Source: Algoriphagus lutimaris (lineage in GTDB: Bacteria > Bacteroidota > Bacteroidia > Cytophagales > Cyclobacteriaceae). From it: DNA of 64,000 bases. The notes under the pieces were generated by a model. The model saw nothing but the letters and a program-made list of their open reading frames with translations, did no database searches and had not been told where the DNA came from. The stretch's first letter is position 1; each line of letters opens with the position of its first letter. The translations under genes and the position numbers were made by a program. Location of the stretch: NCBI RefSeq assembly GCF_017051705.1, contig NZ_JAFIDJ010000001.1, positions 434,001-498,000 on the forward strand, read 5' to 3'. Positions 26,780 through 36,160 of this stretch are shown here, one piece after another.

Positions 26780-27994
26780 TTATTTTAGTGTTTGGCTAGG
26801 ATAGAATTTTAGACCTATAAATATTCCGGTACTTTTTAATGAAACATCCCCTTCTCCTACACCTGAAAAGGGTACCTTGAAATAGGGTTCCACCTGTAAA
26901 CTGATTTGCCTACCGAGTTTTCTTTCATAACCCACGCTGATATTGGCTATTCCTAAGAAATGCTGATTGGCACCTTTTACTTCCAACTCCCTTGTATAGG
27001 GATATCCTGTGTCTTCGTTATCATATTCCAGTTCATACTTTTCTTTCAGCATGAGGTAAGAGGACACTCCTGCACTGATGAAAAACCGTTGAACTTTCCC
27101 CTCGAAAGGATAATACTTTAAATTCAAAGGAATGTCGAGTATGTCACAGGCTCCAATTACATAAGTTGGTTCATTACCATAGTTTGAATGATAGCCCTGA
27201 TCTCCACTGTATGGCTTATAAGAATAATAGACTCCAGTAGACAAACTGAATTTTGGTAGGATGAAATATTCGACACCCAAACCCGCCATATTTCCTGCTT
27301 TACGCAATTGATCGATTTGAATTGCACTGATGTCTGGAGCTACCTGAACTGAAATATTGAATTTTCCTCCAAATTGTTCCTTTCCCTGCTTACTTACTTT
27401 TTTATATTCTTCCTCATTAGGCGCTACTAAAGAGAAAGTGTTCAATCCCTTTTCCAGTGATTGTTCCAGTCCTTCCAAACTCTTAATTGGAATTGCCCCA
27501 TTTCTCTCTTCCTCAGGAAAAGGATGATCATACCTACTGGTTTGTACACGGGAATTTCCATTTGAAGGCAGCTGCTGGTGGATAGAGGGTATGATGGAAG
27601 CACTTTTTGAGGTTGACCTTTTAGCATAAGATTCCTGAAAGGCGCTTTCTTCCAACTCATTTGATTCTAGGCTGGAAATACTGCTTTCCTGAGTAGTATT
27701 GTTTTCAAGCGGAAATGGCTCCAGAAAGTCCTCATGTTGTTCTGATTGATACTCCTGAGTCGGATCCTGCCTATCCCAAATGGAACTCAATAAGGCACCC
27801 ACCAGGAGCAAAGCCGCGAACCAGCTTAAGATGGACGTTTTCCAATCAATTGTCCCATTTGAAAGATTTTGATCCAACCGAGACTCCATATCAGACCAAT
27901 CTTGCTCTGAGAAGGGGATATCCGCTGATTCGGAAATCTTTTTCAAGAGTTCATCCAACTCCTTATCGCTCTTGTCGAAGAAATTCTCGCTCAT
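26780..27994 (-). CDS. Anti-sigma-like membrane protein fused to an outer-membrane-type beta-barrel domain
   Basis: The 404-residue protein has a cytoplasmic N-terminal segment with ISESADIPFSEQDWSDMESRL, one membrane helix near residues 56-75 (SILSWFAALLLVGALL), a Ser/Gln/Glu-rich linker, and a C-terminal domain of about 200 residues with strands such as AGLGVEYFILPKFSLSTGVYY, typical of PorT-like outer membrane barrels. The start overlaps the ECF sigma gene end by 32 bases. The N-terminus probably binds that sigma factor. How one chain would span from the cytoplasm to an outer-membrane barrel is unclear, so the barrel may lie in the periplasm or be cleaved. Confidence 0.8.
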   Translation of the reverse strand: MSENFFDKSDKELDELLKKISESADIPFSEQDWSDMESRLDQNLSNGTIDWKTSILSWFAALLLVGALLSSIWDRQDPTQEYQSEQHEDFLEPFPLENNTTQESSISSLESNELEESAFQESYAKRSTSKSASIIPSIHQQLPSNGNSRVQTSRYDHPFPEEERNGAIPIKSLEGLEQSLEKGLNTFSLVAPNEEEYKKVSKQGKEQFGGKFNISVQVAPDISAIQIDQLRKAGNMAGLGVEYFILPKFSLSTGVYYSYKPYSGDQGYHSNYGNEPTYVIGACDILDIPLNLKYYPFEGKVQRFFISAGVSSYLMLKEKYELEYDNEDTGYPYTRELEVKGANQHFLGIANISVGYERKLGRQISLQVEPYFKVPFSGVGEGDVSLKSTGIFIGLKFYPSQTLK

Positions 27995-28532
27995 TGCCTT
28001 GGGTGTTTAACATCTCTCTTAATTTTTGCCTTGCCCTCGAAAGGTTTGATTTGGAAGTTCCCACGCTGATATCCAATAACTTGGCAATTTCATCATGGGT
28101 ATAGCCATCCAGAATATATAAATTGAAAACAGCTCTATAAGCGGTTGGCAACCGAAGAATCAATTGTAATAATTCCTCGTATTGCATGGATTCCAATGGG
28201 CTTGGTTCGTTAGTTTCTGACTCAGGAATCTGATCAAACCCAGTTTCATCCATTTTTCTTTGATGCTTTTTGAAATGATTAATGCATCGGTTAATCAACA
28301 CTCTTCTAAACCAAGGTTTGAAGGGTAATGATGGATCCAATTTCCTCGGTGTTTTGAAGAGAATCATGAAACCATCGTGCAAGATTTCTTTCGCTTCCTC
28401 CCTGGTCTGGGTATAGCGTAGGCATATACTCATTCCATAACTGTAATAGCGTCTATACAGAATCTCCTGGTATTTACGGTTGTTATCCACCAGGCCTTGC
28501 CAGATTTCTTTTTCCAGTTTGTCAGATTTCAC
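27963..28532 (-). CDS. RNA polymerase ECF-type sigma-70 factor
   Basis: The 189-residue protein has sigma region 2 (YSYGMSICLRYTQTREEAKE and FMILFKTPRK) and region 4 (LPTAYRAVFNLYILDGYTHD then EIAKLLDISVGTSKSNLSRA), the compact ECF layout. The chosen start is GTG at 28532. It overlaps the anti-sigma/barrel gene by 32 bases, indicating coupled expression. It likely controls an envelope regulon that may include its own operon and the downstream cytochrome-like/YceI/DUF5777 genes, 87 bases further on; that last step is inference. Confidence 0.92.
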   Translation of the reverse strand: MKSDKLEKEIWQGLVDNNRKYQEILYRRYYSYGMSICLRYTQTREEAKEILHDGFMILFKTPRKLDPSLPFKPWFRRVLINRCINHFKKHQRKMDETGFDQIPESETNEPSPLESMQYEELLQLILRLPTAYRAVFNLYILDGYTHDEIAKLLDISVGTSKSNLSRARQKLREMLNTQGNEREFLRQER

Positions 28533-28620
28533 ATTCCCAAGCTTGCATTAGCCCATACAGGGGAAGTTACGAATTGGTTGCGTGGGATTTTAAAAAAATC
28601 TTTATTCGAATGTTTTATAA

Positions 28621-29257
28621 GCTACGTTGTCGGTTGAAATACGCCTTCGGCGAAATAGAGGCTCCGTTGTCGCCTGAGATATACTTCGTGAAATACGCCT
28701 TCGGCGAAATATAGCCTCGTTCCTCGGCTGAAATAATCCGCCTTTGGCGGAGAGATACAGCTCTGCTGAGATACGCCTTCGGCGAAATAGAGGCTCCTTC
28801 GTCGCCTGAGATAGGCTTCGCGAGATAGGGGTATATGGTTTCTCTTTTGATATCTATGCTATCTTAAAAATATCTGCCCGAAGGGCTATCTTGAATTAAA
28901 AGACACGCCTTCGGCGAAATAAAAGCTCGTACCTCGCTTGAAATACGCCTTCGGCGAGATAAAGCCTCGTTCCTCGGCTGAAATAATCCGCCTTTGGCGG
29001 AGAGATACAGCTCTGCTGAGATACGCCTTCGGCGAAATAGAGGCTCCTTCGTCGCCTGAGATATACTTCGTGAAATACGCCTTCGGCGAAATATAGCCTC
29101 GTTCCTCGGCTGAGATAGGCCTTTCGTTCACAAAATTCTTTGAATATCTCGCTTCCGCAGGGAAGCTTATCTTCGTATCTGCCTTCAGGCTATCTTATAT
29201 CTATTTCAATGTATTTCTCCCGAAGGGACTATTTCAACGGTATCTCAATAGTATTTC
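28621..29257. repeat. Family C repeat: string of short hairpins joined by GAAATA/GAGATA
   Basis: This stretch is made of different small palindromes, such as CGCCTTCGGCG, CCGCCTTTGGCGG, AGCCTCGTTCCTCGGCT and CAGCTCTGCTG, each separated by a conserved GARATA. A 123-bp block is present twice, at 28691-28813 and 28941-29063 (offset 250). Left flank GCCCGAAGGGCTATCTTG and right flank TATTTCTCCCGAAGGGACTA recur at the related element at 31.5 kb. It holds no credible protein gene. Confidence 0.85.
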
Positions 29258-29715
29258 CAAAAAACCATAAATCATAAATCTGAAATTTTAAATCCTGATC
29301 TATCCCCAATTCTTCACTTTAAACTTCTCATTTTCAACTTTTCACTTTTAGCTCACTTCACTCAAAACTCCATTCTCTAAAAAATTCCATTCATTCTGAT
29401 CACTGCGACTGCCTACTGAACACTGTTCCCTTCTTCCAAATCCTCCTAGCCCCCTTTGATTTCAAATTTGCGCTAATCTAAATATCTTCTTAAGGGGGAG
29501 TAGCTCCTGCTCAACTTTAAACTCCTCACTTTAAATTTTTCACTTTTAGCTCACTTCACTCAAAACTCCATTCTCTAAAAAATTCCATTCATTCTGATCA
29601 CTGCTACTGCCTACTGAACACTATTCTATTCTTCGAATCTCAAATCTCTAAATATTTTAAACTTCCCACTTTACATTTTAAATTCTCAACTCTACATTCT
29701 TCACTTTTAACTTCC
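29258..29715. repeat. Family D direct repeats upstream of the oxidoreductase 3' end
   Basis: An 83-base block beginning TTCACTTTTAGCTCACTTCA occurs at 29341-29423 and again at 29539-29621, with a single mismatch seen near its end. Both are preceded by ACTTTAAACTTCTCA or ACTTTAAACTCCTCA stretches. The 17-base TCAACTTTAAACTCCTC at 29511 also occurs inside the WecE-like gene. No gene is seen in this stretch. Confidence 0.75.
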
Positions 29716-31377
29716 CTATTCCAACCGCTGCTTATATTTTAAAAGGGTTTCCTTCAAAGAAGCATAGGGGATATCCTGAACCGCAAGGGATTCGTCGATT
29801 GCCATCGCCGCTGCAATTGCTGCGGATTGACCCAATACCATAAAAACAGGTTCCATTCGGATGGATCCAAAAGCAATATGTGAAGCACTGATACAAACAG
29901 GGACCAAGAGGTTTTGGGCTTCCGATCTTTTAGGAATAATGGATCTATAGCTGATCGGATAGGGGCCAGAAACATGGGCTTCTACATTTCCTTCATTTTG
30001 CACAAACCCGTTTGCATCCACATAGCGCTGAATATGATGCGAATCCATCCCATAAGCTGCCAGGCCAATTCCATCGTCTACGACCTCTAAGCCCTCACAA
30101 TGATGCTGGGTCATCACCAAATCACTGATCATCCTTCTTGCTTCCCGGATATACAATTGGTTTTGCCAACCGTCCTCACGTTCAAACTCATCTTTACTGG
30201 TACCCCATCTAGAGACTTCATTTCGTATTTTTTCAGGCATTCTTGGGTGATAGGCCAAGGTCCACATCAAACCTTGCTGGTATTTTCTATGAGCTTCCAC
30301 GATCTTTTCCCGTTCTTCATAGCTGGCCTCCGGATAATCATAGTTTTGTCCAATGAAATCAGTGGAAAAGCCCAAACGGTTATTTGTGTCCGTTTTTCGG
30401 TTGGGCATGTAGGAATTGATCCAGGGAACCTGAGCTTCTCCCATTTCATAATTTCGGATCAGTAATTCATAGTCCAATTCCTGATAGCCTTCAGGTTTTT
30501 CAAATGGAATTCGATTATCAGGATGATCCGTCAAGCACATTCTAAAGCAGTAAGCCTGAACCTTGTTGTCCCCAGCTCCATCGATTCCTGGTCCCTCTGG
30601 ATTTATAAAGGGGAGTAAACCACTGGAAGGATTACCTTTTTCAATATAGGGATCCACACCTGGGACGAAATTATGGTTGATGGCATTGCGGGAAACCTTG
30701 TTTTGTAAGGTAGGGGCATAGTAATTTGCTTGGACTCCATTCAGGGATTCCTTGTATTTTTTGTTGCCCTCTCTTCCTACTGTATAAGAAACCCCCGCAG
30801 TAGCCATTAGATCACCTTCATAGGTGGCATCCATAAACATTTTACCTTGGAATTTCTTTCCACTTTCCATGGTAATGGCTGTTAGTTTTCCATTCGTTTT
30901 ATCGACCCCATCCTCTGTTCTCAGTAGCCGTTCTCCATAAACTATGGTAACTTCTTCCTGATCCAACATCTGTTGAAAAACCTGTAAGGCTGCTGAGGGT
31001 TCAAACGTCCACATGGCATCTTCTCCCTCCGCAGTAGTCGTTTGACCTCCGTCTTTGTATTCTTCTTTTTTCTGCCATTTCCAATGTTCGGGTTGCTTAT
31101 AATATTCCTTGATACCTCGGTAGAATTCCCTACTAATTCCTCCAATCGCCTGTTTATTTCCTATGTCCGTTTGACCCAACCCACCGGTAGTCAGCCCTCC
31201 CAATCGATGACTGGGTTCAATTAACACCACTGATTTATCCATTCTGGAGGCTTGGATGGCTGCTGCTACTCCGGCAGAAGTTCCTCCATAAATGACCAAA
31301 TCATATTCCTGTCCAAGTACATGGGTCCATTGGATGAATGTTAAAAAAATAAAGAAGGACAATCGAAAGCGGTTCAT
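29716..31377 (-). CDS. Exported FAD-dependent oxidoreductase (FAD_oxidored / PF12831-like)
   Basis: The 553-residue protein has a signal peptide ([18 protein letters not shown]), then a dinucleotide-binding [20 protein letters not shown] and [18 protein letters not shown], with [17 protein letters not shown] in the middle and [15 protein letters not shown] at the end. These fit the FAD_oxidored family common in Bacteroidota polysaccharide-use regions; the substrate is unknown. It stands alone on the minus strand, bracketed by family C elements in the same orientation on both sides, so it could have moved or been duplicated together with them. Confidence 0.85.
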   Translation of the reverse strand: MNRFRLSFFIFLTFIQWTHVLGQEYDLVIYGGTSAGVAAAIQASRMDKSVVLIEPSHRLGGLTTGGLGQTDIGNKQAIGGISREFYRGIKEYYKQPEHWKWQKKEEYKDGGQTTTAEGEDAMWTFEPSAALQVFQQMLDQEEVTIVYGERLLRTEDGVDKTNGKLTAITMESGKKFQGKMFMDATYEGDLMATAGVSYTVGREGNKKYKESLNGVQANYYAPTLQNKVSRNAINHNFVPGVDPYIEKGNPSSGLLPFINPEGPGIDGAGDNKVQAYCFRMCLTDHPDNRIPFEKPEGYQELDYELLIRNYEMGEAQVPWINSYMPNRKTDTNNRLGFSTDFIGQNYDYPEASYEEREKIVEAHRKYQQGLMWTLAYHPRMPEKIRNEVSRWGTSKDEFEREDGWQNQLYIREARRMISDLVMTQHHCEGLEVVDDGIGLAAYGMDSHHIQRYVDANGFVQNEGNVEAHVSGPYPISYRSIIPKRSEAQNLLVPVCISASHIAFGSIRMEPVFMVLGQSAAIAAAMAIDESLAVQDIPYASLKETLLKYKQRLE

Positions 31378-31467
31378 GAGTGTTGGGATTATTGATAAAA
31401 GTGAAGGTTTGATGAATTGAGAAATTAAGATAACAATTGGGTGTTAATTAAATGGATTGAAATTTAT

Positions 31468-31728
31468 CCTATCTTAAAAATATCTGCCCGTAGGGCTATC
31501 TTGAATTAAAAAGATACGCCTTCGGCGAAATATAGCCTCGTTCCTCGGCTGAAATAATCCGCCTTTGGCGGAGAAATACAGCTCCGCTGAGATACGCCTG
31601 CGGCGAAATAAAAGTTCGTGCCTCGCTTGAAATATGCTGCGTGAGATATTTTGGACTAAACCTAAGTTGGATTTAAAAAAAGTATTTCTCCCGAAGGGAC
31701 TATTTCCATGGTATTTCAACCGTATATC
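31468..31728. repeat. Family C repeat, second element
   Basis: It has the same order of hairpin units as the element at 28.6-29.3 kb: left flank CTGCCCGTAGGGCTATCTTG, then CGCCTTCGGCG, AGCCTCGTTCCTCGGCT, CCGCCTTTGGCGG and CAGCTCCGCTG, and right flank TATTTCTCCCGAAGGGACTA. Base changes in stems and loops (such as GCCTGCGGC for GCCTTCGGC) show divergence between copies. Confidence 0.85.
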
Positions 31729-31784
31729 TTAAATCCTAAATATGAAATCGAAAATCAGGTATCATAAAATTTGCGAATCCGATC

Positions 31785-31809
31785 CAACCGAGTAAATTTA
31801 TTACTCAGT
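31785..31809. repeat. Dispersed inverted repeat, copy 2
   Basis: The sequence is identical to 15419-15443 over 25 bases and is followed by TGGGAGTGAAAG. See the first copy. It lies in the gap upstream of the 477-aa membrane protein. Confidence 0.8.
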
Positions 31810-32018
31810 CGCTAGCTTGCAGAAATGGGAGTGAAAGAGCGAAGCTTTAATAATAAGTTATGCAAACTTCCAGTATTGAACAGTTTTATAGCATAAGAAA
31901 ACTAATGCACGTTTTTTCTTCAGGGATTGAAAAAATAGTTTGAAGTAATTTAATTATCGATTTGATTTCTTGTAATTAGGTATAAATTTCAACAAATGAA
32001 TTTAACAGTTTACTTTTT

Positions 32019-33452
32019 TTGAGAAACTTATTCTTATTAGCATTTATCGCCCTAATCGTATTCCTTCAGATCAATGGAGAGAAAATTCCTGTAAATGACG
32101 GTGCTTTTGGAGGCGGTGTTTTTTATCGGGATGTTGCCAGGTTCTTTCTAGATGATATAGAAAATTCCAGCTATAACTTGGTTCAGCTTACAAGGATTCT
32201 TCCTTTTGCTTTGTTGAATTTATCTTTTTCAGCTTTTCATATTGTCAAAGATGATGAAGGTCTAAGAAATGGAATGTTGATTTGGCAAGTAGTATATCTT
32301 GGCTTAGCAATCTACTGGTATTTACGAATCGCAAAGAAACTTAGGCTAAATAGTGCTTTAATCACGTTAGGCTTTATTCTCTTCTTTTTCAATTTTGCAT
32401 GGCTCAAATCCGTATGGTATCATCCCTTTTCACCTGATATGATGGCTTTTACCATGGGGGTGGGGCAAATGAATTATTTTCTTAGATACGAAAAATTCAA
32501 ACTGGGAATGTTATCAGTAATTGGGGCTTTTGTTTCCCCTCTGCTATTGATATCTGGTATCTTGATGTTGTTTCTTCCAGGGGACAAATTGCCTTTATAC
32601 GAAGGGGAGCGACCAAAATCCGCAAGTCCTGTTGTATTTTCTCTTTTTACCATCATCATCTTTTCCATAATAGGATGGGGGATTTGGGATTGGAAAAATG
32701 AACCCATTGTAGATCAGGTATTTCATGGGCTGGCACTATTATTACTTCCCGTGTGGATCATCTATGTGGCTGTCAATAATAGCTTGGACTGGGACGTGGC
32801 GATTAGGCAATTAAAGAAAAGGACTCATTCATCCCGATTGAGCAAAGGAATCATGTACCTCACTGGAATTTTATTGATTTTGGTTTTACTCTCAGGCAAC
32901 AATGAATCTTTGGGGGTTTTTCGAATTTTGAAAGGAATTGGTGATGGTGTTTTTAGATTTCCGGGGGATTTTATCCTTTCAGTCACACTCCAATGGGGAG
33001 TATTGGTTTTGGTTACTTTGGTTTACATCAAGCGCTTTTTGCAAGAGATGGGTAGGTTGGGCTGGTCCATTTGTCTTATCCTAATGATAGGAGTATTGTT
33101 CCTTCCTTTTTTTAAAGCTAATAACATGGCAGCTTGGATCCCTATTTGGGGAGTCGTGGTAATCAAGAGCATGAAGCGATATAAATGGACCGGAAAAGAG
33201 CTGATTTTTTATGGAGTAATGGCATTAGGAATTTCTTTGACTTGGCTACCAATCAATAATGAAATACTGAGTGATTATTTAACAAGCTGGAATCCAGATT
33301 TACTTCCTAATTGGGAAGTTCAAAAGTGGGCCATTCATTTACCAGAATTTACCTCGATTCTTGGCTACTTCTTGATTTTTCTGGTCCTTGGTGGACTGTT
33401 TTATTGGATAAGAAGGAGAAGGAAAAAGTATATGAAAGTGTTGGTGAATTGA
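32019..33452 (+). CDS. Polytopic membrane protein, function unknown
   Basis: The 477-residue protein has about eleven hydrophobic helices and ends in a basic tail (WIRRRRKKY). The first outer loop KIPVNDGAFGGGVFYRDVARF contains acidic residues close to the first helix, which recalls GT-C type transferases or polymerases, but no firm motif is present. It starts on TTG. It precedes the MBOAT gene by 203 bases on the same strand and probably belongs to the surface polysaccharide locus. Confidence 0.65.
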   Translation: MRNLFLLAFIALIVFLQINGEKIPVNDGAFGGGVFYRDVARFFLDDIENSSYNLVQLTRILPFALLNLSFSAFHIVKDDEGLRNGMLIWQVVYLGLAIYWYLRIAKKLRLNSALITLGFILFFFNFAWLKSVWYHPFSPDMMAFTMGVGQMNYFLRYEKFKLGMLSVIGAFVSPLLLISGILMLFLPGDKLPLYEGERPKSASPVVFSLFTIIIFSIIGWGIWDWKNEPIVDQVFHGLALLLLPVWIIYVAVNNSLDWDVAIRQLKKRTHSSRLSKGIMYLTGILLILVLLSGNNESLGVFRILKGIGDGVFRFPGDFILSVTLQWGVLVLVTLVYIKRFLQEMGRLGWSICLILMIGVLFLPFFKANNMAAWIPIWGVVVIKSMKRYKWTGKELIFYGVMALGISLTWLPINNEILSDYLTSWNPDLLPNWEVQKWAIHLPEFTSILGYFLIFLVLGGLFYWIRRRRKKYMKVLVN

Positions 33453-33655
33453 TTGTCTATCAAATTTGAAAAACTTGAATTCTTAATTTCATTTTAAGAA
33501 AAAAGCTTAATTCAATAAGATAAAGGATGATTAGTCTAAAATTATTTGAGGTTTTATAACATAAGGTTGAGTACCAAATTATTCATGGAATCTGGTCAAA
33601 GGAATTTTAATGATAGGAACTGAGTTTCAGTCAAAAAATAAGAGCACGGGGTTTA

Positions 33656-35227
33656 ATGCTTTTTAATTCTTACGAATATTTGATTTTCCTACCAGTAGTA
33701 TTTCTACTCTACTGGTATGTTTTTAGTAAAAACTTAAAGGTTAGAAATTTTTTCCTCTTAGCTGCCAGCTATCTCTTTTATGGCTGGTGGGATTGGAGAT
33801 TTTTATTCTTGATTATTGCGAGTTCAGCTGTGGATTATTGGTGTGGCTTAAAGATGGCGACAGTCATCTCGAACGAAGAGGGAGTGAAGTCAATTCGACC
33901 GAAGGGAGAAATCTCATCAGTTAAAGAGATTTCTCCTTCCGCAAGCTCCAATCGAAATGACCCCAAGTCCAAATCACCTCGAACTCAGAGAGTGGTCTCA
34001 TTGACAAGAAAAAAACTCTATTTAGCCATCAGCCTAGCCTTCAATCTAGGTCTGCTTGGCTTCTTTAAGTATTTCAACTTCTTTATTGAATCCTCAGTAG
34101 ACTTTATAAATCTTTTGGGCTTTCAGGCCAATATCCATACCCTGAATATCATTCTTCCTGTTGGAATCAGCTTTTATACCTTCCAAACTTTGAGTTATAC
34201 CATCGATGTATATCGAGGCAAGCTGGAACCTACCCAAGACTGGATGGCCTTCTTCGCTTATGTAAGTTTCTTTCCACAGCTCGTGGCAGGTCCTATTGAG
34301 CGGGCATCTAATCTATTACCTCAGTTCTTTCAGAAGAAAAGCTTTGAATATACCTTAGCCATGGATGGGCTTAGACAGATTCTTTGGGGGCTTTTTATGA
34401 AAGTGGTGATAGCAGATAACTGCGCAGTCTTTGTAAACCAAGCATTTACCAACCCAGAAAGTCAGCCAGCCTCCAATCTGTTAATCGGGGCAGTATTTTT
34501 TAGCTTTCAGATTTATGGGGACTTTGCAGGATATTCCAATATCGCTATCGGGACGGGTAAACTCTTTGGTTTTCATTTGATGCAAAACTTTGCTTTTCCT
34601 TATTTTTCTAGGGATATAGCTGAATTCTGGAGAAGATGGCATATTTCTCTTTCTACCTGGTTTAGAGATTACCTTTATATCCCATTGGGAGGATCTATGG
34701 GAAGTAAAACCCAAAGCCTTAGGAATATCTTAATCATCTTTTTGGTTTCTGGATTCTGGCATGGGGCTAATTGGACCTTTATTATTTGGGGAGGCATCAA
34801 TGCCCTTCTCTTTATTCCTCTCTTTTGGTTTGGGAAAAATCGGGTGAATATAGGAATCGTGGCACAAAACCGATCTCTACCAACATTCTATGACCTAGGC
34901 CAAGTACTTCTTACTTTTTCAGTTACCACTCTGGCTTGGATTTTCTTTAGATCTCCAGATTTGAATACTGCTGGAACTTATATAACTCATTTATTTTCCT
35001 CCAGTATTCTTTCAATGCCAAAAATGGATATTAGAGTTTACCTTTTTATTGGTTGGGTGCTGATTTTCATCATTTTGGAATGGATGGGAAGGAGAGAAGA
35101 ATTTGCGATTCAAAAAATGGCATTTAGAAAACCGGCTATAATTCGCTATGGCTTGTATTATGGATTGGTTATGGCAGTATTTCTGTTTGCCAGAAAAGAA
35201 CAGGAATTTATCTATTTTCAGTTTTAA
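33656..35227 (+). CDS. MBOAT family O-acyltransferase (AlgI-like) with an in-frame repeat insert
   Basis: The 523-residue membrane protein should transfer acyl groups, usually acetyl, to a polysaccharide across the membrane. It starts MLFNSYEYLIFLPVVFLLYW as typical AlgI-like proteins do, and has PQLVAGPIERA, FWRRWHISLSTWFRDYLYIP and the catalytic histidine region SGFWHGANW (His369). Residues 70-102 are encoded by a complete family B palindromic repeat of exactly 99 bases, inside a hydrophilic loop between helices. The following SGNH gene starts four bases after the stop, giving the usual acyltransferase pair. Confidence 0.9.
   Translation: MLFNSYEYLIFLPVVFLLYWYVFSKNLKVRNFFLLAASYLFYGWWDWRFLFLIIASSAVDYWCGLKMATVISNEEGVKSIRPKGEISSVKEISPSASSNRNDPKSKSPRTQRVVSLTRKKLYLAISLAFNLGLLGFFKYFNFFIESSVDFINLLGFQANIHTLNIILPVGISFYTFQTLSYTIDVYRGKLEPTQDWMAFFAYVSFFPQLVAGPIERASNLLPQFFQKKSFEYTLAMDGLRQILWGLFMKVVIADNCAVFVNQAFTNPESQPASNLLIGAVFFSFQIYGDFAGYSNIAIGTGKLFGFHLMQNFAFPYFSRDIAEFWRRWHISLSTWFRDYLYIPLGGSMGSKTQSLRNILIIFLVSGFWHGANWTFIIWGGINALLFIPLFWFGKNRVNIGIVAQNRSLPTFYDLGQVLLTFSVTTLAWIFFRSPDLNTAGTYITHLFSSSILSMPKMDIRVYLFIGWVLIFIILEWMGRREEFAIQKMAFRKPAIIRYGLYYGLVMAVFLFARKEQEFIYFQF
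33863..33961. repeat. Family B palindromic repeat inside the MBOAT gene
   Basis: The 99-base element runs from GTCATCTCGAAC to TCGAAATGAC, with the inner inverted pair GGGAGAAATCTC / GAGATTTCTCC. It matches the repeats at 52.7-54.3 kb in end sequence and order. It begins and ends on codon boundaries and reads VISNEEG...SSNRND without a stop. Confidence 0.85.
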
Positions 35228-35230
35228 AAA

Positions 35231-36154
35231 GTGAATCGGTTTTTACTCAGAGTATTGATTTTCTCTTTTTTTCCTTTGCTCTCATTGTATGGGGTTTTAC
35301 TGTTAGAAAATGGTACTGCGGATCCATTTTACCAGCGATTTGTAACTCCCAAGCAAGAGGCATTGATTTTGGGGAATTCAAAGGCTGCTCAAGGAATAAT
35401 ACCTTCGATTTTAAATGATCGATTAGCTGATGTCTATCCAGCGAAGCTTTATAATTATTCATTTACAGTTTATAATTCTCCTTTTGGAGCATCTTATTTA
35501 GAAAGTATAAAAAAGAAACTGGCTGAATATGATGGGGAAAGGTGCTTTATTGTCACAGTGGATCCTTGGAGCATTTCAAGTGATATAAAAGATCCCAATA
35601 ACCCAGATAAGTTCGAAGAGAATGACAGGTTTTTAGCTGCAATCAAAAACGTAAACTCCAATCCAAATCTAAATTATTTACTCTATTGGTTTGAAAAGTC
35701 ATTTTATGAAATTATTCTGATGAGAATCAAAAATAATTTATCAAAACTCCATGTAGATGGTTGGTTTGAAACAACAGGTAATATGCAAGAAAGTGCTATT
35801 AATCAGAGAAGGGGCTTTATGATAGATTTTTACACTGACTATTTGAACAAATACAGTTATTCGGAAGAGCGTTTTAAATACCTTCAAAAGACTATTGATT
35901 TATTACAAAAGAAGGGTAGGGTGATTTTGGTAAGGATGCCATTACATCGAGACATCCTTAAGATTGAGAAATTCCAAGACCCTGATTTTGAGTCAAGGAT
36001 GGATTTTTTGTCCAAAAAATTTAGTGTTTCATATTTTGATTTTACTATTACAGAAAGTAAATGGGGATTTAAAGATGGACTTCATTTAACTATAGAGTCT
36101 GCAAAGGATTTTTCACAAGATCTTTCGAATAAAATTTTATTATCCAATAATTAA
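35231..36154 (+). CDS. SGNH-like hydrolase/acyltransferase partner of the MBOAT protein
   Basis: The 307-residue protein has an N-terminal membrane anchor or signal (LLRVLIFSFFPLLSLYGVLL), then EALILGNSKAAQGI, which fits SGNH block I with the nucleophile serine in GNS, and KDGLHLTIESAKDFS with the Asp-His pair of block V. In alginate and similar systems an MBOAT protein hands acyl groups to an extracytoplasmic SGNH protein (AlgJ/AlgX, DltD-like), which fits this adjacency. GTG is used as start, four bases after the MBOAT stop. Confidence 0.75.
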   Translation: MNRFLLRVLIFSFFPLLSLYGVLLLENGTADPFYQRFVTPKQEALILGNSKAAQGIIPSILNDRLADVYPAKLYNYSFTVYNSPFGASYLESIKKKLAEYDGERCFIVTVDPWSISSDIKDPNNPDKFEENDRFLAAIKNVNSNPNLNYLLYWFEKSFYEIILMRIKNNLSKLHVDGWFETTGNMQESAINQRRGFMIDFYTDYLNKYSYSEERFKYLQKTIDLLQKKGRVILVRMPLHRDILKIEKFQDPDFESRMDFLSKKFSVSYFDFTITESKWGFKDGLHLTIESAKDFSQDLSNKILLSNN

Positions 36155-36160
36155 TTCCTT

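Larger units (their letters stand above)
31378..32018. other. Intergenic region with family C and inverted-repeat elements
   Basis: This 641-base gap between divergent genes contains the second family C element (31468-31728) and the second copy of the 25-bp inverted repeat (31785-31809). The rest has no gene. The promoters of the oxidoreductase and of the membrane-protein gene at 32019 must lie at its two ends. Confidence 0.6.

Noticed and set aside
28886-29131. Open frame on the minus strand reading ISAEERG...SPKAYF repeats
   Set aside because: It is a translation of the family C hairpin string; the amino-acid repeats follow the DNA repeats and no start signal or homologous fold is seen.
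30100-30465. Plus-strand open frame of 121 codons
   Set aside because: It is fully antisense to the FAD oxidoreductase gene and has no features of its own.
31474-31719. Similar minus-strand open frame in the second C element
   Set aside because: Same reason: it translates the repeat and lacks other support.
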